Assembly (NCBI RefSeq): GCF_002015075.1
Contig: NZ_MUXZ01000017.1
Span: 1-64,000, forward strand
From: Canicola haemoglobinophilus
Lineage (GTDB): Bacteria > Pseudomonadota > Gammaproteobacteria > Enterobacterales > Pasteurellaceae
Direction of reading: 5' to 3'
DNA: 64,000 nucleotides
Below the pieces are notes generated by a model. That model did no database searches, was not told where the DNA came from, and saw only the letters and a program-made list of their open reading frames with translations. A program made the position numbers and the translations under genes. Shown here one piece after another: positions 43,460 through 52,361 of the stretch. Every line of letters starts with the position of its first letter. Position 1 is the first letter of the stretch.

Positions 43460-43487
43460 GCCCTATTTTTCATGGGTAGGGCTTTTT
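43460..43487 (+). terminator. Intra-operon terminator-like hairpin between otnI and denD
   Basis: GCCCTA (43460-43465) and TAGGGC (43477-43482) followed by T5, in a 126-base gap that also holds an uptake-signal-free AT-rich stretch before denD. It would lower expression of denD and the transporter unless a second promoter exists. Confidence 0.65.
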
Positions 43488-43563
43488 ACATCTTGCAAAC
43501 AGCAAAATGTGCCAAAAACAAGCAGTTTTTGTATAAGGTGCAAACAATTTTAAGGAGAACACA

Positions 43564-44514
43564 ATGAAAATTGTTATTACTGGAGGACAAGGATTTTTAG
43601 GGCAACGCCTTGCGAAAACTTTGTTATCTCATTCAAATTTGTCCATAGATGAGCTAGTGTTAATTGATGTTATTCAACCTGTTGCCCCCAATAATGATCC
43701 TAGAGCACGTTGTCTAGAAATGGATTTACGCAATCCAAAAGGACTAGAAGATATTATTGATGCTAAAACAGATGCTATTTTCCATTTAGCCGCGATAGTA
43801 AGTAGCCATGCAGAGCAAGATCCTGATTTAGGATATGAAATTAATTTTCTAGCAACTCGTAATTTATTAGAAGTATGTCGGAAAAATAACCCTAAAGTGC
43901 GGTTTATTTTTTCCAGTTCTTTGGCAGTATACGGTGGAGATTTACCTGATGTTATCCAAGATCATACCTCTGTTACCCCACAATCTACATACGGTTCACA
44001 AAAAGCAATGTGTGAGTTACTTATCAATGACTATTCCCGCAAAGGTTTTGTTGATGGTATCGCATTACGTTTACCAACAATTTGTATCCGTCCAGGAAAA
44101 CCAAATAAAGCTGCATCTTCCTTTGTCAGCAGTATTATTAGAGAGCCATTAAATCATGAAGACGCCATTTGTCCTGTTTCTGAAAAATTGGACTTATGGC
44201 TTTCTAGTCCAAATACCGTAGTAAATAACTTTATTCATGCTTTAACACTTCCATCTTTGCCTTTGAGAGATTGGCATACCATCAACTTACCTGGATTTAC
44301 TGTCAGCGTAGAACAAATGTTATCTAATTTAGTAGAAGTAAGAGGGAAAGAAATTCTAGAAAAAGTGCGATTTGAATTTGATGAAAATATTAACAATATC
44401 GTGGCAAGTTGGCCTGCTCAAATTAACTGTCAGCAAGCATTAAATCTTGGCTTTAAAGCAGATCAAAATTTTGTTGATGTTATCCAGCAATTTATTCAAT
44501 TTGACATGTCATAG
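43564..44514 (+). CDS. denD: D-erythronate dehydrogenase
   Basis: NAD-dependent oxidation of D-erythronate to 2-oxo-tetronate (homologue of HI1014). The 316-residue product is an extended short-chain dehydrogenase: NAD motif KIVITGGQGFLGQRLA at the N-terminus, HLAAIVSSHAEQDP, and the catalytic YxxxK in TYGSQKAMCE near residue 150. AAGGAG precedes the ATG. It is separated from otnI by a terminator-like hairpin and followed after eight bases by the transporter. Confidence 0.93.
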   Translation: MKIVITGGQGFLGQRLAKTLLSHSNLSIDELVLIDVIQPVAPNNDPRARCLEMDLRNPKGLEDIIDAKTDAIFHLAAIVSSHAEQDPDLGYEINFLATRNLLEVCRKNNPKVRFIFSSSLAVYGGDLPDVIQDHTSVTPQSTYGSQKAMCELLINDYSRKGFVDGIALRLPTICIRPGKPNKAASSFVSSIIREPLNHEDAICPVSEKLDLWLSSPNTVVNNFIHALTLPSLPLRDWHTINLPGFTVSVEQMLSNLVEVRGKEILEKVRFEFDENINNIVASWPAQINCQQALNLGFKADQNFVDVIQQFIQFDMS

Positions 44515-44522
44515 GAGGCATT

Positions 44523-45989
44523 ATGTTTGGTTTACCTATCCCCATTATAGGATTATTAGTTGCGGTATTTGTTTTAGTTATTTTAGTGTTAAGAACCAGA
44601 GTTCATGCCTTTATTGCGATGTTAATTGCTTCTGCAATTGCTGGTTTAATTGGCGGTGTGAGTGTAGATAGTACTTTAGGTGCAATTACCAAAGGCTTTG
44701 GTGGTACGCTAGGTGGTATTGGTATTGTGATCGGCTTAGGCGTTATGATGGGAAGTATCCTAGAAGTTTCAGGCGCTGCTGAGAAAATGGCATATAGCTT
44801 CATTAAATTCCTTGGCAAGAAAAAAGAAGAATGGGCACTTGCAATTACAGGCTATGTTGTTAGTATTCCAATCTTTGTGGATTCAGCCTTTGTTATTCTC
44901 TATCCAGTAGCTAAAGCCTTAGCCAAAAATGGTAAACGCTCACTATTGACTTTAGGGGTTGCTTTAGCTGGTGGTTTAGTGGTAACTCACCATACCGTTC
45001 CACCAACACCAGGTCCGTTAGGCGTAGCAGGATTATTTGGTGTCGATATTGGTGCTATGTTGCTAGTTGGTATGGCAATGGCGGTGTTTCCTGTAGTTGG
45101 GATTGTTCTCTATGCTAAATGGTTAGATAAAAAGTACCCAACTTTTAATCAAGAAGTCTTTACGCAAGAAGAACTTAAGCAAAAATACGATGATTATATT
45201 GAAAGTCGTGAGAAAAAAGACTTACCAAGCTTAGGTTTATCATTATTACCCATTTTATTACCAATTGGTCTAATCTTTATTAAAGCTATATTAGGTTTAA
45301 TCGCAAAAGGTAACCCAGCATTAGCAGAAAATACGTTATATCAAGTATTTAATTTTGTTGGCCATCCTATGATCGCATTAGCAATTAGTGTACTTGTAGC
45401 TGTATATACCTTATTACCAAAAACAGATAAAACAACAACCGCACTTCATCTTGAAGAAGGAGTAAAAACTGCAGGTATTATTTTGTTAGTTACTGGTGCT
45501 GGTGGGGCATTAGGCGCTGTATTACGTGATAGTGGAGCAGGAAAACAACTTGCAGAGCAAGTTGCAGCGTTACCTATTTCACCAATCTTAATCCCATTCA
45601 TTGTTTCAACATTAGTTCGTTTTATTCAGGGATCTGGTACTGTTGCAATGATTACGGCGGCTTCTATTTCTGCTCCAATTTTGGCTCAAATTCCTGGTGT
45701 AAATATGTTGTTAGCAGCGCAGGCTGCGACAATGGGATCATTATTCTTTGGTTACTTTAACGATAGTTTATTCTGGGTTGTAAATCGAATGATGGGAATT
45801 AATGACGTTAAAAAGCAAATGATCGTTTGGTCTGTACCAACAACTATTGCTTGGGCGATTGGCGGTAGTTTAGTTATTCTCGCTAATTTAATTTGGGGTA
45901 ACGATGGCTCAATTACTGATTTATTACTTCCAGTAGGCGTGCTAGTTGCAATTCTTGCTTATGTAAATCTACAAAGCAAAAAAATGTAG
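44523..45989 (+). CDS. GntP-family tetronate transporter
   Basis: A 488-residue inner-membrane permease with about 12-14 hydrophobic segments, of the gluconate:H+ symporter family (GLGVMMGSILEVSGAAEKMA, HHTVPPTPGPLGVAGLF, RFIQGSGTVAMITAAS). GGAGG overlaps the gap after denD. As the last gene of the tetronate operon it is the likely importer of threonate and/or erythronate. Substrate is inferred from context, not from residues. Confidence 0.92.
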   Translation: MFGLPIPIIGLLVAVFVLVILVLRTRVHAFIAMLIASAIAGLIGGVSVDSTLGAITKGFGGTLGGIGIVIGLGVMMGSILEVSGAAEKMAYSFIKFLGKKKEEWALAITGYVVSIPIFVDSAFVILYPVAKALAKNGKRSLLTLGVALAGGLVVTHHTVPPTPGPLGVAGLFGVDIGAMLLVGMAMAVFPVVGIVLYAKWLDKKYPTFNQEVFTQEELKQKYDDYIESREKKDLPSLGLSLLPILLPIGLIFIKAILGLIAKGNPALAENTLYQVFNFVGHPMIALAISVLVAVYTLLPKTDKTTTALHLEEGVKTAGIILLVTGAGGALGAVLRDSGAGKQLAEQVAALPISPILIPFIVSTLVRFIQGSGTVAMITAASISAPILAQIPGVNMLLAAQAATMGSLFFGYFNDSLFWVVNRMMGINDVKKQMIVWSVPTTIAWAIGGSLVILANLIWGNDGSITDLLLPVGVLVAILAYVNLQSKKM

Positions 45990-46017
45990 CTGATACTAAT
46001 ACATATAACTCAAAAAA

Positions 46018-46050
46018 ACACCGCACTTCCAAAAAGTGCGGTGTTTTTTA
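46018..46050 (+). terminator. Terminator of the tetronate operon
   Basis: ACACCGCACTT (46018-46028) and AAGTGCGGTGT (46034-46044) form an inverted uptake-signal pair followed by T6. It also serves the convergent YqhA-like gene. Confidence 0.85.
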
Positions 46051-46068
46051 TCAAAATTTACCTTTGAC

Positions 46069-46617
46069 CTAATGAGTTTTATGGCTTGTGCCGTAGAGGA
46101 TTTTATCGGTATAGGCCATAGCGACTGCGGAAACTAAGAACCCTAAATGGAGAAATAATTGCCACATCATTGTTTTCTCATCCATGTTTGCAGCATTTAC
46201 AAAGGTTTGTAGCATGTGGATAGAAGAAATACTAATGATCGACATGGAAAGTTTTACTTTTAAGACAGAAGCATTTACGTGACTTAACCATTCTGGTTCA
46301 TCTGGATGTCCGCCTGTGCGTAATTTAGATACGAAGATCTCATACCCGCCCACAATTACCATGACCAATAAGTTTGCGATCATCACCACATCAATTAAAT
46401 TTAATACAGCCAACATAATCGCTGTAGAGTCGAGTTCTTGTAAATTAACAATCAAATGCCATAATGATTTGATAAATTTATAAGCATACACGCCTTGAAC
46501 AACAATTAATCCTAAATAGATAGGTAGCTGTAACCAACGGCTAGCAAAAATAATATGACTTAAAAACGTGGGCGCTCTGCGTTGTGAATTGTTTTTTGTC
46601 GGTTGGATATGTTCCAT
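46069..46617 (-). CDS. yqhA: YqhA / UPF0114 family membrane protein
   Basis: A 182-residue inner-membrane protein with four hydrophobic segments, matching the TIGR00645/YqhA family (FASRWLQLPIYLGLIVVQGVY near residue 25, EPEWLSHVNASVLKVKL near 107). No biochemical role is established. It stands alone between the tetronate operon and pepD. Confidence 0.87.
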   Translation of the reverse strand: MEHIQPTKNNSQRRAPTFLSHIIFASRWLQLPIYLGLIVVQGVYAYKFIKSLWHLIVNLQELDSTAIMLAVLNLIDVVMIANLLVMVIVGGYEIFVSKLRTGGHPDEPEWLSHVNASVLKVKLSMSIISISSIHMLQTFVNAANMDEKTMMWQLFLHLGFLVSAVAMAYTDKILYGTSHKTH

Positions 46618-46699
46618 GATGTTCCTAAATAAATAATAAAATTGAGCGGCAAAAATTACCGTTTTTCTCCCTAGATTTCAATATGTAAAGACAAAAAAA

Positions 46700-46717
46700 C
46701 GGTGCAAATTTGCACCG
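46700..46717 (-). terminator. pepD terminator
   Basis: CGGTGCAAA/TTTGCACCG, a perfect 18-base palindrome followed by T7 on the minus strand, 21 bases past the pepD stop codon. Confidence 0.75.
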
Positions 46718-46737
46718 CTCTTTTATCCTAGGTTATT

Positions 46738-48198
46738 TTAACGAGCTGGAATATTAGCCAATATGCCAGTTAAAACTTTCCAATAGGTTTCTACTGCTGG
46801 GATATGTACTTTTTCATCTGGAGAATGTGCGTTTCTAATAGTAGGTCCAATAGATACCATATCCATTGCTGGATAGATTCTTTTCAATAAGCCACATTCA
46901 AGCCCTGCATGAATGACTTTAATTTCTGGTTCTGCACCTAAAACCTGTGCATAAACTTCCTTGGTTAAATCTAAAATATCGCTGTGGCTTTGTGGTTCCC
47001 AACCTGGATAATCTCCCGAGAAACTCACATTGCCTTGTGCTAATGCGGCTAAAGATTTTAATAATGAGGCAACATAGGTTTTGCCACTTTCAATTAATGA
47101 GCGAACTAAAATCGTCCCTCTCACCACATTATCTACCGTATCTAACACACCAATACTCAATGAAGTTTCCACCACATTTTCAATCACATCGCTGTTGCGC
47201 ATTACACCATTTGGCAAAATGTTCAAACAATGTAGGATATTGTACGCAGATTGGGTAGAAAATACTTGTTGCGCTTTTTCTGCTTTTTCAATTGTGAATG
47301 TTAGATTTGGCTCAATAAGCGCTAATTCAGTTTTAATTAAATCAGCAAATTTTTGTACCGCACTTTCTAGCACAGCCACATCGCCATTAAAGGCTAAAGT
47401 TGCAAAACTTTCTCTTGGAATAGCATTGCGAATAGAACCACCACGAATATTGGCTAAAGTGAAGTCAAAGTGCGGTTGATTTTGGCGAAGTTCTGCGAGG
47501 AAACGCACTAAAACTTTAATGGTATTGGCTCGTCCAGTGTGAATATCTACGCCAGAATGTCCACCACGCAAGCCTTTTAATACCACTTGATAGCAATGTT
47601 CAAAATTATTCGCTTGATATTCAATTGGTAATTCCAAATTAGCATTTTCGCCACCAGCACAACCAATATAAATTTCGCCATTTTCTTCCGTATCTGTATT
47701 GATTAAGATCTCAGATTGAAGCCAATTTGGGCGTAGTCCAAGCGCCCCCTCCATGCCTCTTTCTTCAGTCATGGTTAACAATACTTCTAATTCAGGATGC
47801 GCAATATCATTGCTTTCTAATACAGCAAGTGCGGATGCCATACCAATGCCATTATCCGCCCCTAAGGTTGTACCCTTCGCCTTAACCCATTCGCCATCAA
47901 TATAAGGCAAAATTGGATCAACACTGAAATCATGTTGTGTTCCTTCATTTGCTTGTGGAACCATATCTAAGTGCGCTTGCAATACCACTGGTTTACGATT
48001 TTCCATTCCAGCTGTTGCTGGTTTACGAATCAGCACATTGCCCACCTCATCACGTTCAGCAAAAAAGCCTTTAGCCTTTGCCCAATCAAGGATAAATAAC
48101 GCTAATTGTTCTTCTTGATAAGAGGGATGAGGAATAACACAAATTTGATCAAACCAGTGCCACAATAATTTAGGTTGTAAAGATTGAAGATCTGACAT
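46738..48198 (-). CDS. pepD: Aminoacyl-histidine dipeptidase (peptidase D)
   Basis: A cytosolic M20-family zinc dipeptidase (Xaa-His and related dipeptides). The 486-residue product has LQAHLDMVPQ (first zinc His and catalytic Asp), TLGADNGIGMA with bridging Asp, and TMTEERGMEGALGL with the catalytic Glu pair, plus a dimerisation domain (GLRGGHSGVDIHTGRANTIK). ATG 48198 follows AAGGAGA and is preferred over an upstream in-frame codon. Confidence 0.95.
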   Translation of the reverse strand: MSDLQSLQPKLLWHWFDQICVIPHPSYQEEQLALFILDWAKAKGFFAERDEVGNVLIRKPATAGMENRKPVVLQAHLDMVPQANEGTQHDFSVDPILPYIDGEWVKAKGTTLGADNGIGMASALAVLESNDIAHPELEVLLTMTEERGMEGALGLRPNWLQSEILINTDTEENGEIYIGCAGGENANLELPIEYQANNFEHCYQVVLKGLRGGHSGVDIHTGRANTIKVLVRFLAELRQNQPHFDFTLANIRGGSIRNAIPRESFATLAFNGDVAVLESAVQKFADLIKTELALIEPNLTFTIEKAEKAQQVFSTQSAYNILHCLNILPNGVMRNSDVIENVVETSLSIGVLDTVDNVVRGTILVRSLIESGKTYVASLLKSLAALAQGNVSFSGDYPGWEPQSHSDILDLTKEVYAQVLGAEPEIKVIHAGLECGLLKRIYPAMDMVSIGPTIRNAHSPDEKVHIPAVETYWKVLTGILANIPAR

Positions 48199-48323
48199 AA
48201 GTTTCTCCTTTTTATCTGTGAAAAATGTGGAAAATAATAGCATAAAAATAGATTTCAGGTTATCCTAACGCAATTTTATTTCTCTGGCGGTCATTCCGCC
48301 CTTAACTGACTTTAAGGTGAATT

Positions 48324-48790
48324 ATGAGCGAAAAATATGTTGTAACTTGGGACATGTTCCAAATGCATACACGTAAATTATCTGAACGTTTACTTCCAGC
48401 AACACAATGGAAAGGTCTTATTGCAGTAAGTCGTGGCGGCTTATTTCCAGCGGCAGTAATTGCACGTGAATTGGGTATTCGTCACGTTGAAACAGTTTGT
48501 ATCTCAAGCTATGACCATAATCAACAAGGCGAGCTAAATGTATTACACGCAGCGCAAGTAGAAAATGGCGGCGAAGGTTTTATCGTTGTAGATGATTTAG
48601 TGGATACAGGAAATACAGCTCGTGCTATTCGCGAACTCTATCCAAATGCACGTTTTGTAACAGTGTTTGCTAAACCAGCAGGCGCTGCTTTAGTTGATGA
48701 TTATGTGTTATTGATATTCCACAAAATACGTGGATTGAACAGCCTTGGGATATGGGAATTACTTTCGTTCCACCATTGGCAAGAAAATAA
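48324..48790 (+). pseudogene. gpt: Xanthine-guanine phosphoribosyltransferase, frameshifted near the C-terminus
   Basis: A purine-salvage enzyme that converts guanine, xanthine or hypoxanthine to nucleotides with PRPP. The first 127 or so residues are normal, including VSRGGLFPAAVIAREL and the PRPP loop FIVVDDLVDTGNTARA. After VDDYV the frame shifts: the expected ending DIPQNTWIEQPWDMGITF...LARK is present in another frame up to the TAA at 48788-48790. Reading straight through gives 175 residues with an unrelated tail that runs into ilvC on the other strand. Insertion of two bases (TT) at about 48708-48711, or loss of one, would explain it. Some Haemophilus carry a second gpt copy (from memory). 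Confidence 0.88.
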
Positions 48791-48799
48791 TTACTACAA

Positions 48800-48829
48800 A
48801 ATAAAGCCAGCGTTAATGCTGGCTTTATT
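48800..48829. terminator. Bidirectional terminator between gpt and ilvC
   Basis: AATAAAGCCAGC (48800-48811) and GCTGGCTTTATT (48818-48829), a perfect 12-bp stem with 6-base loop between convergent genes. Confidence 0.85.
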
Positions 48830-48839
48830 CATTTATGTG

Positions 48840-50321
48840 TTAATCTTTTGATGAAATACGTTTCATATCTGTCATATAACCACGTAATTCTTGACCAATA
48901 AGCTCAATTGGGTGATTGCGGATAACGTCATTCACATCACGCAATACAACATTATCAATTTCTACTGCTGGTGTTGGTTCACCCAAATCACCACGTTGTA
49001 GGGTTGGTAATACTTTCGCACGGAAAATTGGTGTCGCCACATTCGCAAATAAATAGTTACCATATTCCGCAGTATCTGAAATAACAACATTCATTTCATA
49101 TAAACGTTTACGAGCGATTGTATTTGCGATTAATGGCAATTCATGTAACGACTCGTAATAGGCTGATTCTTCGTAGATACCTGCCGCAACCATAGTATCA
49201 AATGCAAGTTCAACCCCAGCTTTAACCATTGCCACCATAAGCACACCATGATCAAAATATTCTTGTTCAGAAATTTTGATATTGTCGCCAACAGGTGCAT
49301 TTTCAAAAGCGGTTTGGCCAGTTTCTTCACGCCATTTCAATAGATTCGCATCGCCATTTGCCCAGTCCGCCATCATAGTTGCCGAAAACTCGCCACTGAT
49401 AATATCGTCCATGTGTTTCTCAAATAAGAAAGTAAGTTCTTCCTTGATTTGCTCAGATAGCTCAAAAGCACGTAACTTAGCGCTATTAGATAAACGATCC
49501 ATCATTAAGGTAATACCGCCTTGTTTTAAGGCTTCAGTAATCGTTTCCCAACCATATTGAATTAATTTTCCAGCATAAGCAGGATCTTTGCCGTCAGCCA
49601 CTAATTTTTCATAGCAAACAATTGAACCCGCTTGCAACATACCGCACAGAATGGTTTGTTCGCCCATTAAATCTGATTTTACTTCCGCAACAAAAGAAGA
49701 TTCTAAAACCCCAGCACGATGACCACCAGTCGCAGCTGCCCATGCTTTAGCAATTTCTAAACCATCGCCTTGCGGATCATTTTCAGGATGCACAGCAATT
49801 AATGTTGGTACACCAAAACCACGTTTATATTCTTCCCGCACTTCTGTTCCCGGACATTTTGGTGCCACCATAACAACAGTAATATCGGGGCGAATTTGCT
49901 CGCCAACTTCAACAATGTTTAAACCATGCGAATAGCCAAGTGCGGCGCCTTTTTTGATTAAAGGCATAACATCAGCAACGACTTTTGAGTGCTGTTTATC
50001 TGGCGTTAAGTTGATCACTAAATCTGCTGTTGGAATCAGTTCTTCATAAGTGCCAACTTTGAAACCATTTTCTGTTGCTCGTTGGAAAGAGGCTCGTTTT
50101 TCTGCAATGGCTTCTGGGCGTAATGCATAAGCAATATCCAAACCAGAGTCACGCATATTTAAACCTTGGTTTAAACCTTGTGCACCACAGCCAACAATAA
50201 CGATTTTCTTCCCTTTCAAATAATCCGCCTTATTGGCAAACTCATTACGATCCATAAAACGACAACGACCTAATTGGTCTAATTGCTGGCGTAAATTTAA
50301 TGTATTGAAATAATTAGCCAT
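48840..50321 (-). CDS. ilvC: Ketol-acid reductoisomerase (class II, long form)
   Basis: Converts acetolactate/acetohydroxybutyrate to dihydroxy acids in branched-chain amino-acid synthesis using NADPH and Mg2+. The 493-residue product is the long gamma-proteobacterial form with duplicated C-terminal knotted domain: NADP motif IVIVGCGAQGLNQGLNMRDS near residue 37, PKCPGTEVREEY, and metal-binding SDLMGEQTILCGML. It is divergent from ilvY over two palindromic operator-like sites. Confidence 0.96.
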   Translation of the reverse strand: MANYFNTLNLRQQLDQLGRCRFMDRNEFANKADYLKGKKIVIVGCGAQGLNQGLNMRDSGLDIAYALRPEAIAEKRASFQRATENGFKVGTYEELIPTADLVINLTPDKQHSKVVADVMPLIKKGAALGYSHGLNIVEVGEQIRPDITVVMVAPKCPGTEVREEYKRGFGVPTLIAVHPENDPQGDGLEIAKAWAAATGGHRAGVLESSFVAEVKSDLMGEQTILCGMLQAGSIVCYEKLVADGKDPAYAGKLIQYGWETITEALKQGGITLMMDRLSNSAKLRAFELSEQIKEELTFLFEKHMDDIISGEFSATMMADWANGDANLLKWREETGQTAFENAPVGDNIKISEQEYFDHGVLMVAMVKAGVELAFDTMVAAGIYEESAYYESLHELPLIANTIARKRLYEMNVVISDTAEYGNYLFANVATPIFRAKVLPTLQRGDLGEPTPAVEIDNVVLRDVNDVIRNHPIELIGQELRGYMTDMKRISSKD

Positions 50322-50401
50322 GTTTTTAATTCCTCTATAAATTTTAATTGTATGATGTTGTTTGTGTGTATTTCATTATAAGTATTTTTATCATTGCGTA
50401 A

Positions 50402-50439
50402 ATTGAAATTATTTCAATATAATATTGCAATTAATGCAA
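50402..50439. promoter_or_regulatory. Tandem IlvY operator-like palindromes
   Basis: ATTGAAAT-T-ATTTCAAT (50402-50418, perfect) and TTGCA-ATTAA-TGCAA (50425-50439) in the ilvC/ilvY divergent region. Two adjacent palindromes fit tetrameric LysR-type binding, as for E. coli IlvY. Confidence 0.65.
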
Positions 50440-50470
50440 CAAAATCACATCAAAAGTGCGGTCTCTTTTT

Positions 50471-51349
50471 ATGGAATTTAATGATTTAAAACTCTTTCTT
50501 GACTTAGCTGAAAATAAAAACTTCAGTAAAACAGCCATTCAACACCACATGTCCCCTTCAACGCTCTCACGCCAAATTCAACGAATGGAAGATAATTTGG
50601 GGCAGCCTTTATTTTTACGTGATAATCGTCAGGTATCGCTCACAGAGTGCGGTGAGAAATTTCTGCAATTTGCTCAACAAAACTGGCAGCATTGGCAACA
50701 ATTCAAACAGCAACTAAATACGAACGAAGAGGAATTAAGTGGTGAATTGAAATTATTTTGCTCCGTAACCGCCGCCTATAGCCATTTGCCCGCTATTCTC
50801 GAACGTTTTCGTACCCTTTATCCCAAAGTAGAAATTCAACTAACTACAGGCGATCCAGCGTTAGCCTTGCATCTGGTACAATCACAACAAGTAGATTTAG
50901 CGCTAGCTGGACGTCCTCAAAATTTACCGCACAATATTATTTTCCATTATATTGATGATATTGCCTTATCCCTGATTGCACCACGAATAGCTTGTTCAGC
51001 AACACAGTTACTGCAACAAGATCCTATCGATTGGCAAACCATTCCTTTTATTCTGCCGGTGGAAGGCCCTGCTCGCCAACGCATTGATCAATGGTTTAAA
51101 CAGAAAAAAATCAAACACCCTAAAATTTATGCCACAGTCAGTGGGCATGAGGGCATTGTGTCCATGGTGGCATTAGGTTGTGGATTAGCAATGTTGCCAG
51201 ATGTCGTTATCAACAATAGCCCAATGCACAGCCAAGTTTCTCATGTCTCCCTCGACACGCCAATTGAGCCTTTTGAACTAGGTATTTGCGTGCAAAAAAA
51301 GTGCCTTGAATTACCGCTAATTCGTGCATTTTGGCAAGTATTAGAGTAG
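50471..51349 (+). CDS. ilvY: LysR-type activator IlvY
   Basis: IlvY activates ilvC when its substrates bind. The 292-residue product has the LysR helix-turn-helix (FLDLAENKNFSKTAIQHHMSPSTLSRQIQRMEDNLG) and an effector domain (GELKLFCSVTAAYSHLPAILERF). ATG 50471 is preferred to the upstream in-frame GTG, because that GTG lies inside an uptake signal and adds five unconserved residues. It is divergent from ilvC. Confidence 0.93.
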   Translation: MEFNDLKLFLDLAENKNFSKTAIQHHMSPSTLSRQIQRMEDNLGQPLFLRDNRQVSLTECGEKFLQFAQQNWQHWQQFKQQLNTNEEELSGELKLFCSVTAAYSHLPAILERFRTLYPKVEIQLTTGDPALALHLVQSQQVDLALAGRPQNLPHNIIFHYIDDIALSLIAPRIACSATQLLQQDPIDWQTIPFILPVEGPARQRIDQWFKQKKIKHPKIYATVSGHEGIVSMVALGCGLAMLPDVVINNSPMHSQVSHVSLDTPIEPFELGICVQKKCLELPLIRAFWQVLE

Positions 51350-51389
51350 GCTATACAGCCTTAAGTGCGGTTATTATTTTGTGAGAATT

Positions 51390-52277
51390 ATGATAAAAGG
51401 TATTATTTTTTCATTATTAGCCTCTTTTCTCTTTGGCTATATTTATTACTTTTCTACGTTGCTTTTACCTCTAGGTGGAGAGGATATTTTTGGCTATCGT
51501 GTTATTTTTACCGCTCCTTTTGTCATAAGTGCGGTGTTTTTATTTAAGCAAAAATACCATTTAATCGCTCATTTCAAACGTATTCAACGCCAGCCTTGGT
51601 TCATTCTCGTCTTTTTACTCAACGGATTAATGATGGGATTTCAAATGTGGCTATTTTTGTGGGCGCCAAACAATGGCGGTGCGATAAGTGTCTCATTAGG
51701 CTATTTATTGCTTCCTTTAGTCATGGTGGCAGCAGGTAGAATTTTCTTTAAAGAACATATTTCAAAATTAAAATACCTGGCTATTTTATTGGCAACAATT
51801 GGCGTTGCAACCAATATAGTCCTAACAGGCGGATTGTCTTGGGAAAGTATTGCAGTATGTGGATATGCTTTATATTTCATGATAAGAAAACACTTCAATA
51901 TCGCTGATATTGCAGGATTTGCTATTGAAATGAGCTTAATTTTGCCGATCTGTATCTTTTTTGCTGCTCAAGTCAATATTGAACAAGTGCAGCAAGTTAA
52001 CCCGCATATCATTTGGTTACTCTTACTTTTAGGTATTTTCAGTGGCGTAGCATTCATTTTTTATATTGCTGCAAGCAACTTACTTCCAATCAATTTACTT
52101 GGTTTGCTAGGTTATATAGAACCCATATTAATGCTTGGGGTTGCCTTTATGTTGGGAGAAAAAATATCCCTTGAAAGCTATCCATTATTTATCTGTTTAA
52201 TTTCAGCAATGTTGCTGATTTTGGTTGATGGAATAATAAAAATAAGGGGCAAAAATGCAAATAAAGTGCATCTATAA
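51390..52277 (+). CDS. EamA/RarD-type membrane transporter
   Basis: A 295-residue inner-membrane protein with ten hydrophobic segments, of the drug/metabolite transporter superfamily, RarD-like (KGIIFSLLASFLFGYIYYFST at the start; GAISVSLGYLLLPLVMVAAGRIFFKEHISKLKY in the middle). Substrate unknown. It follows ilvY after 40 bases and may be read through from it. The ATG at 51390 is chosen over a GTG three codons upstream. Confidence 0.85.
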   Translation: MIKGIIFSLLASFLFGYIYYFSTLLLPLGGEDIFGYRVIFTAPFVISAVFLFKQKYHLIAHFKRIQRQPWFILVFLLNGLMMGFQMWLFLWAPNNGGAISVSLGYLLLPLVMVAAGRIFFKEHISKLKYLAILLATIGVATNIVLTGGLSWESIAVCGYALYFMIRKHFNIADIAGFAIEMSLILPICIFFAAQVNIEQVQQVNPHIIWLLLLLGIFSGVAFIFYIAASNLLPINLLGLLGYIEPILMLGVAFMLGEKISLESYPLFICLISAMLLILVDGIIKIRGKNANKVHL

Positions 52278-52361
52278 TCATAGTTTAGTATTCATTTTTA
52301 ACTTGTTCAGCTTTATAATTCGCCCCTTTTTTTACCGAATGTGAACCAATAATATAACCCA

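Noticed and set aside
48790..48851. gpt genuinely ending at 48851 with a longer tail
   Set aside because: The tail is unrelated to the family, crosses a terminator hairpin and overlaps ilvC, while the conserved ending is present in another frame.
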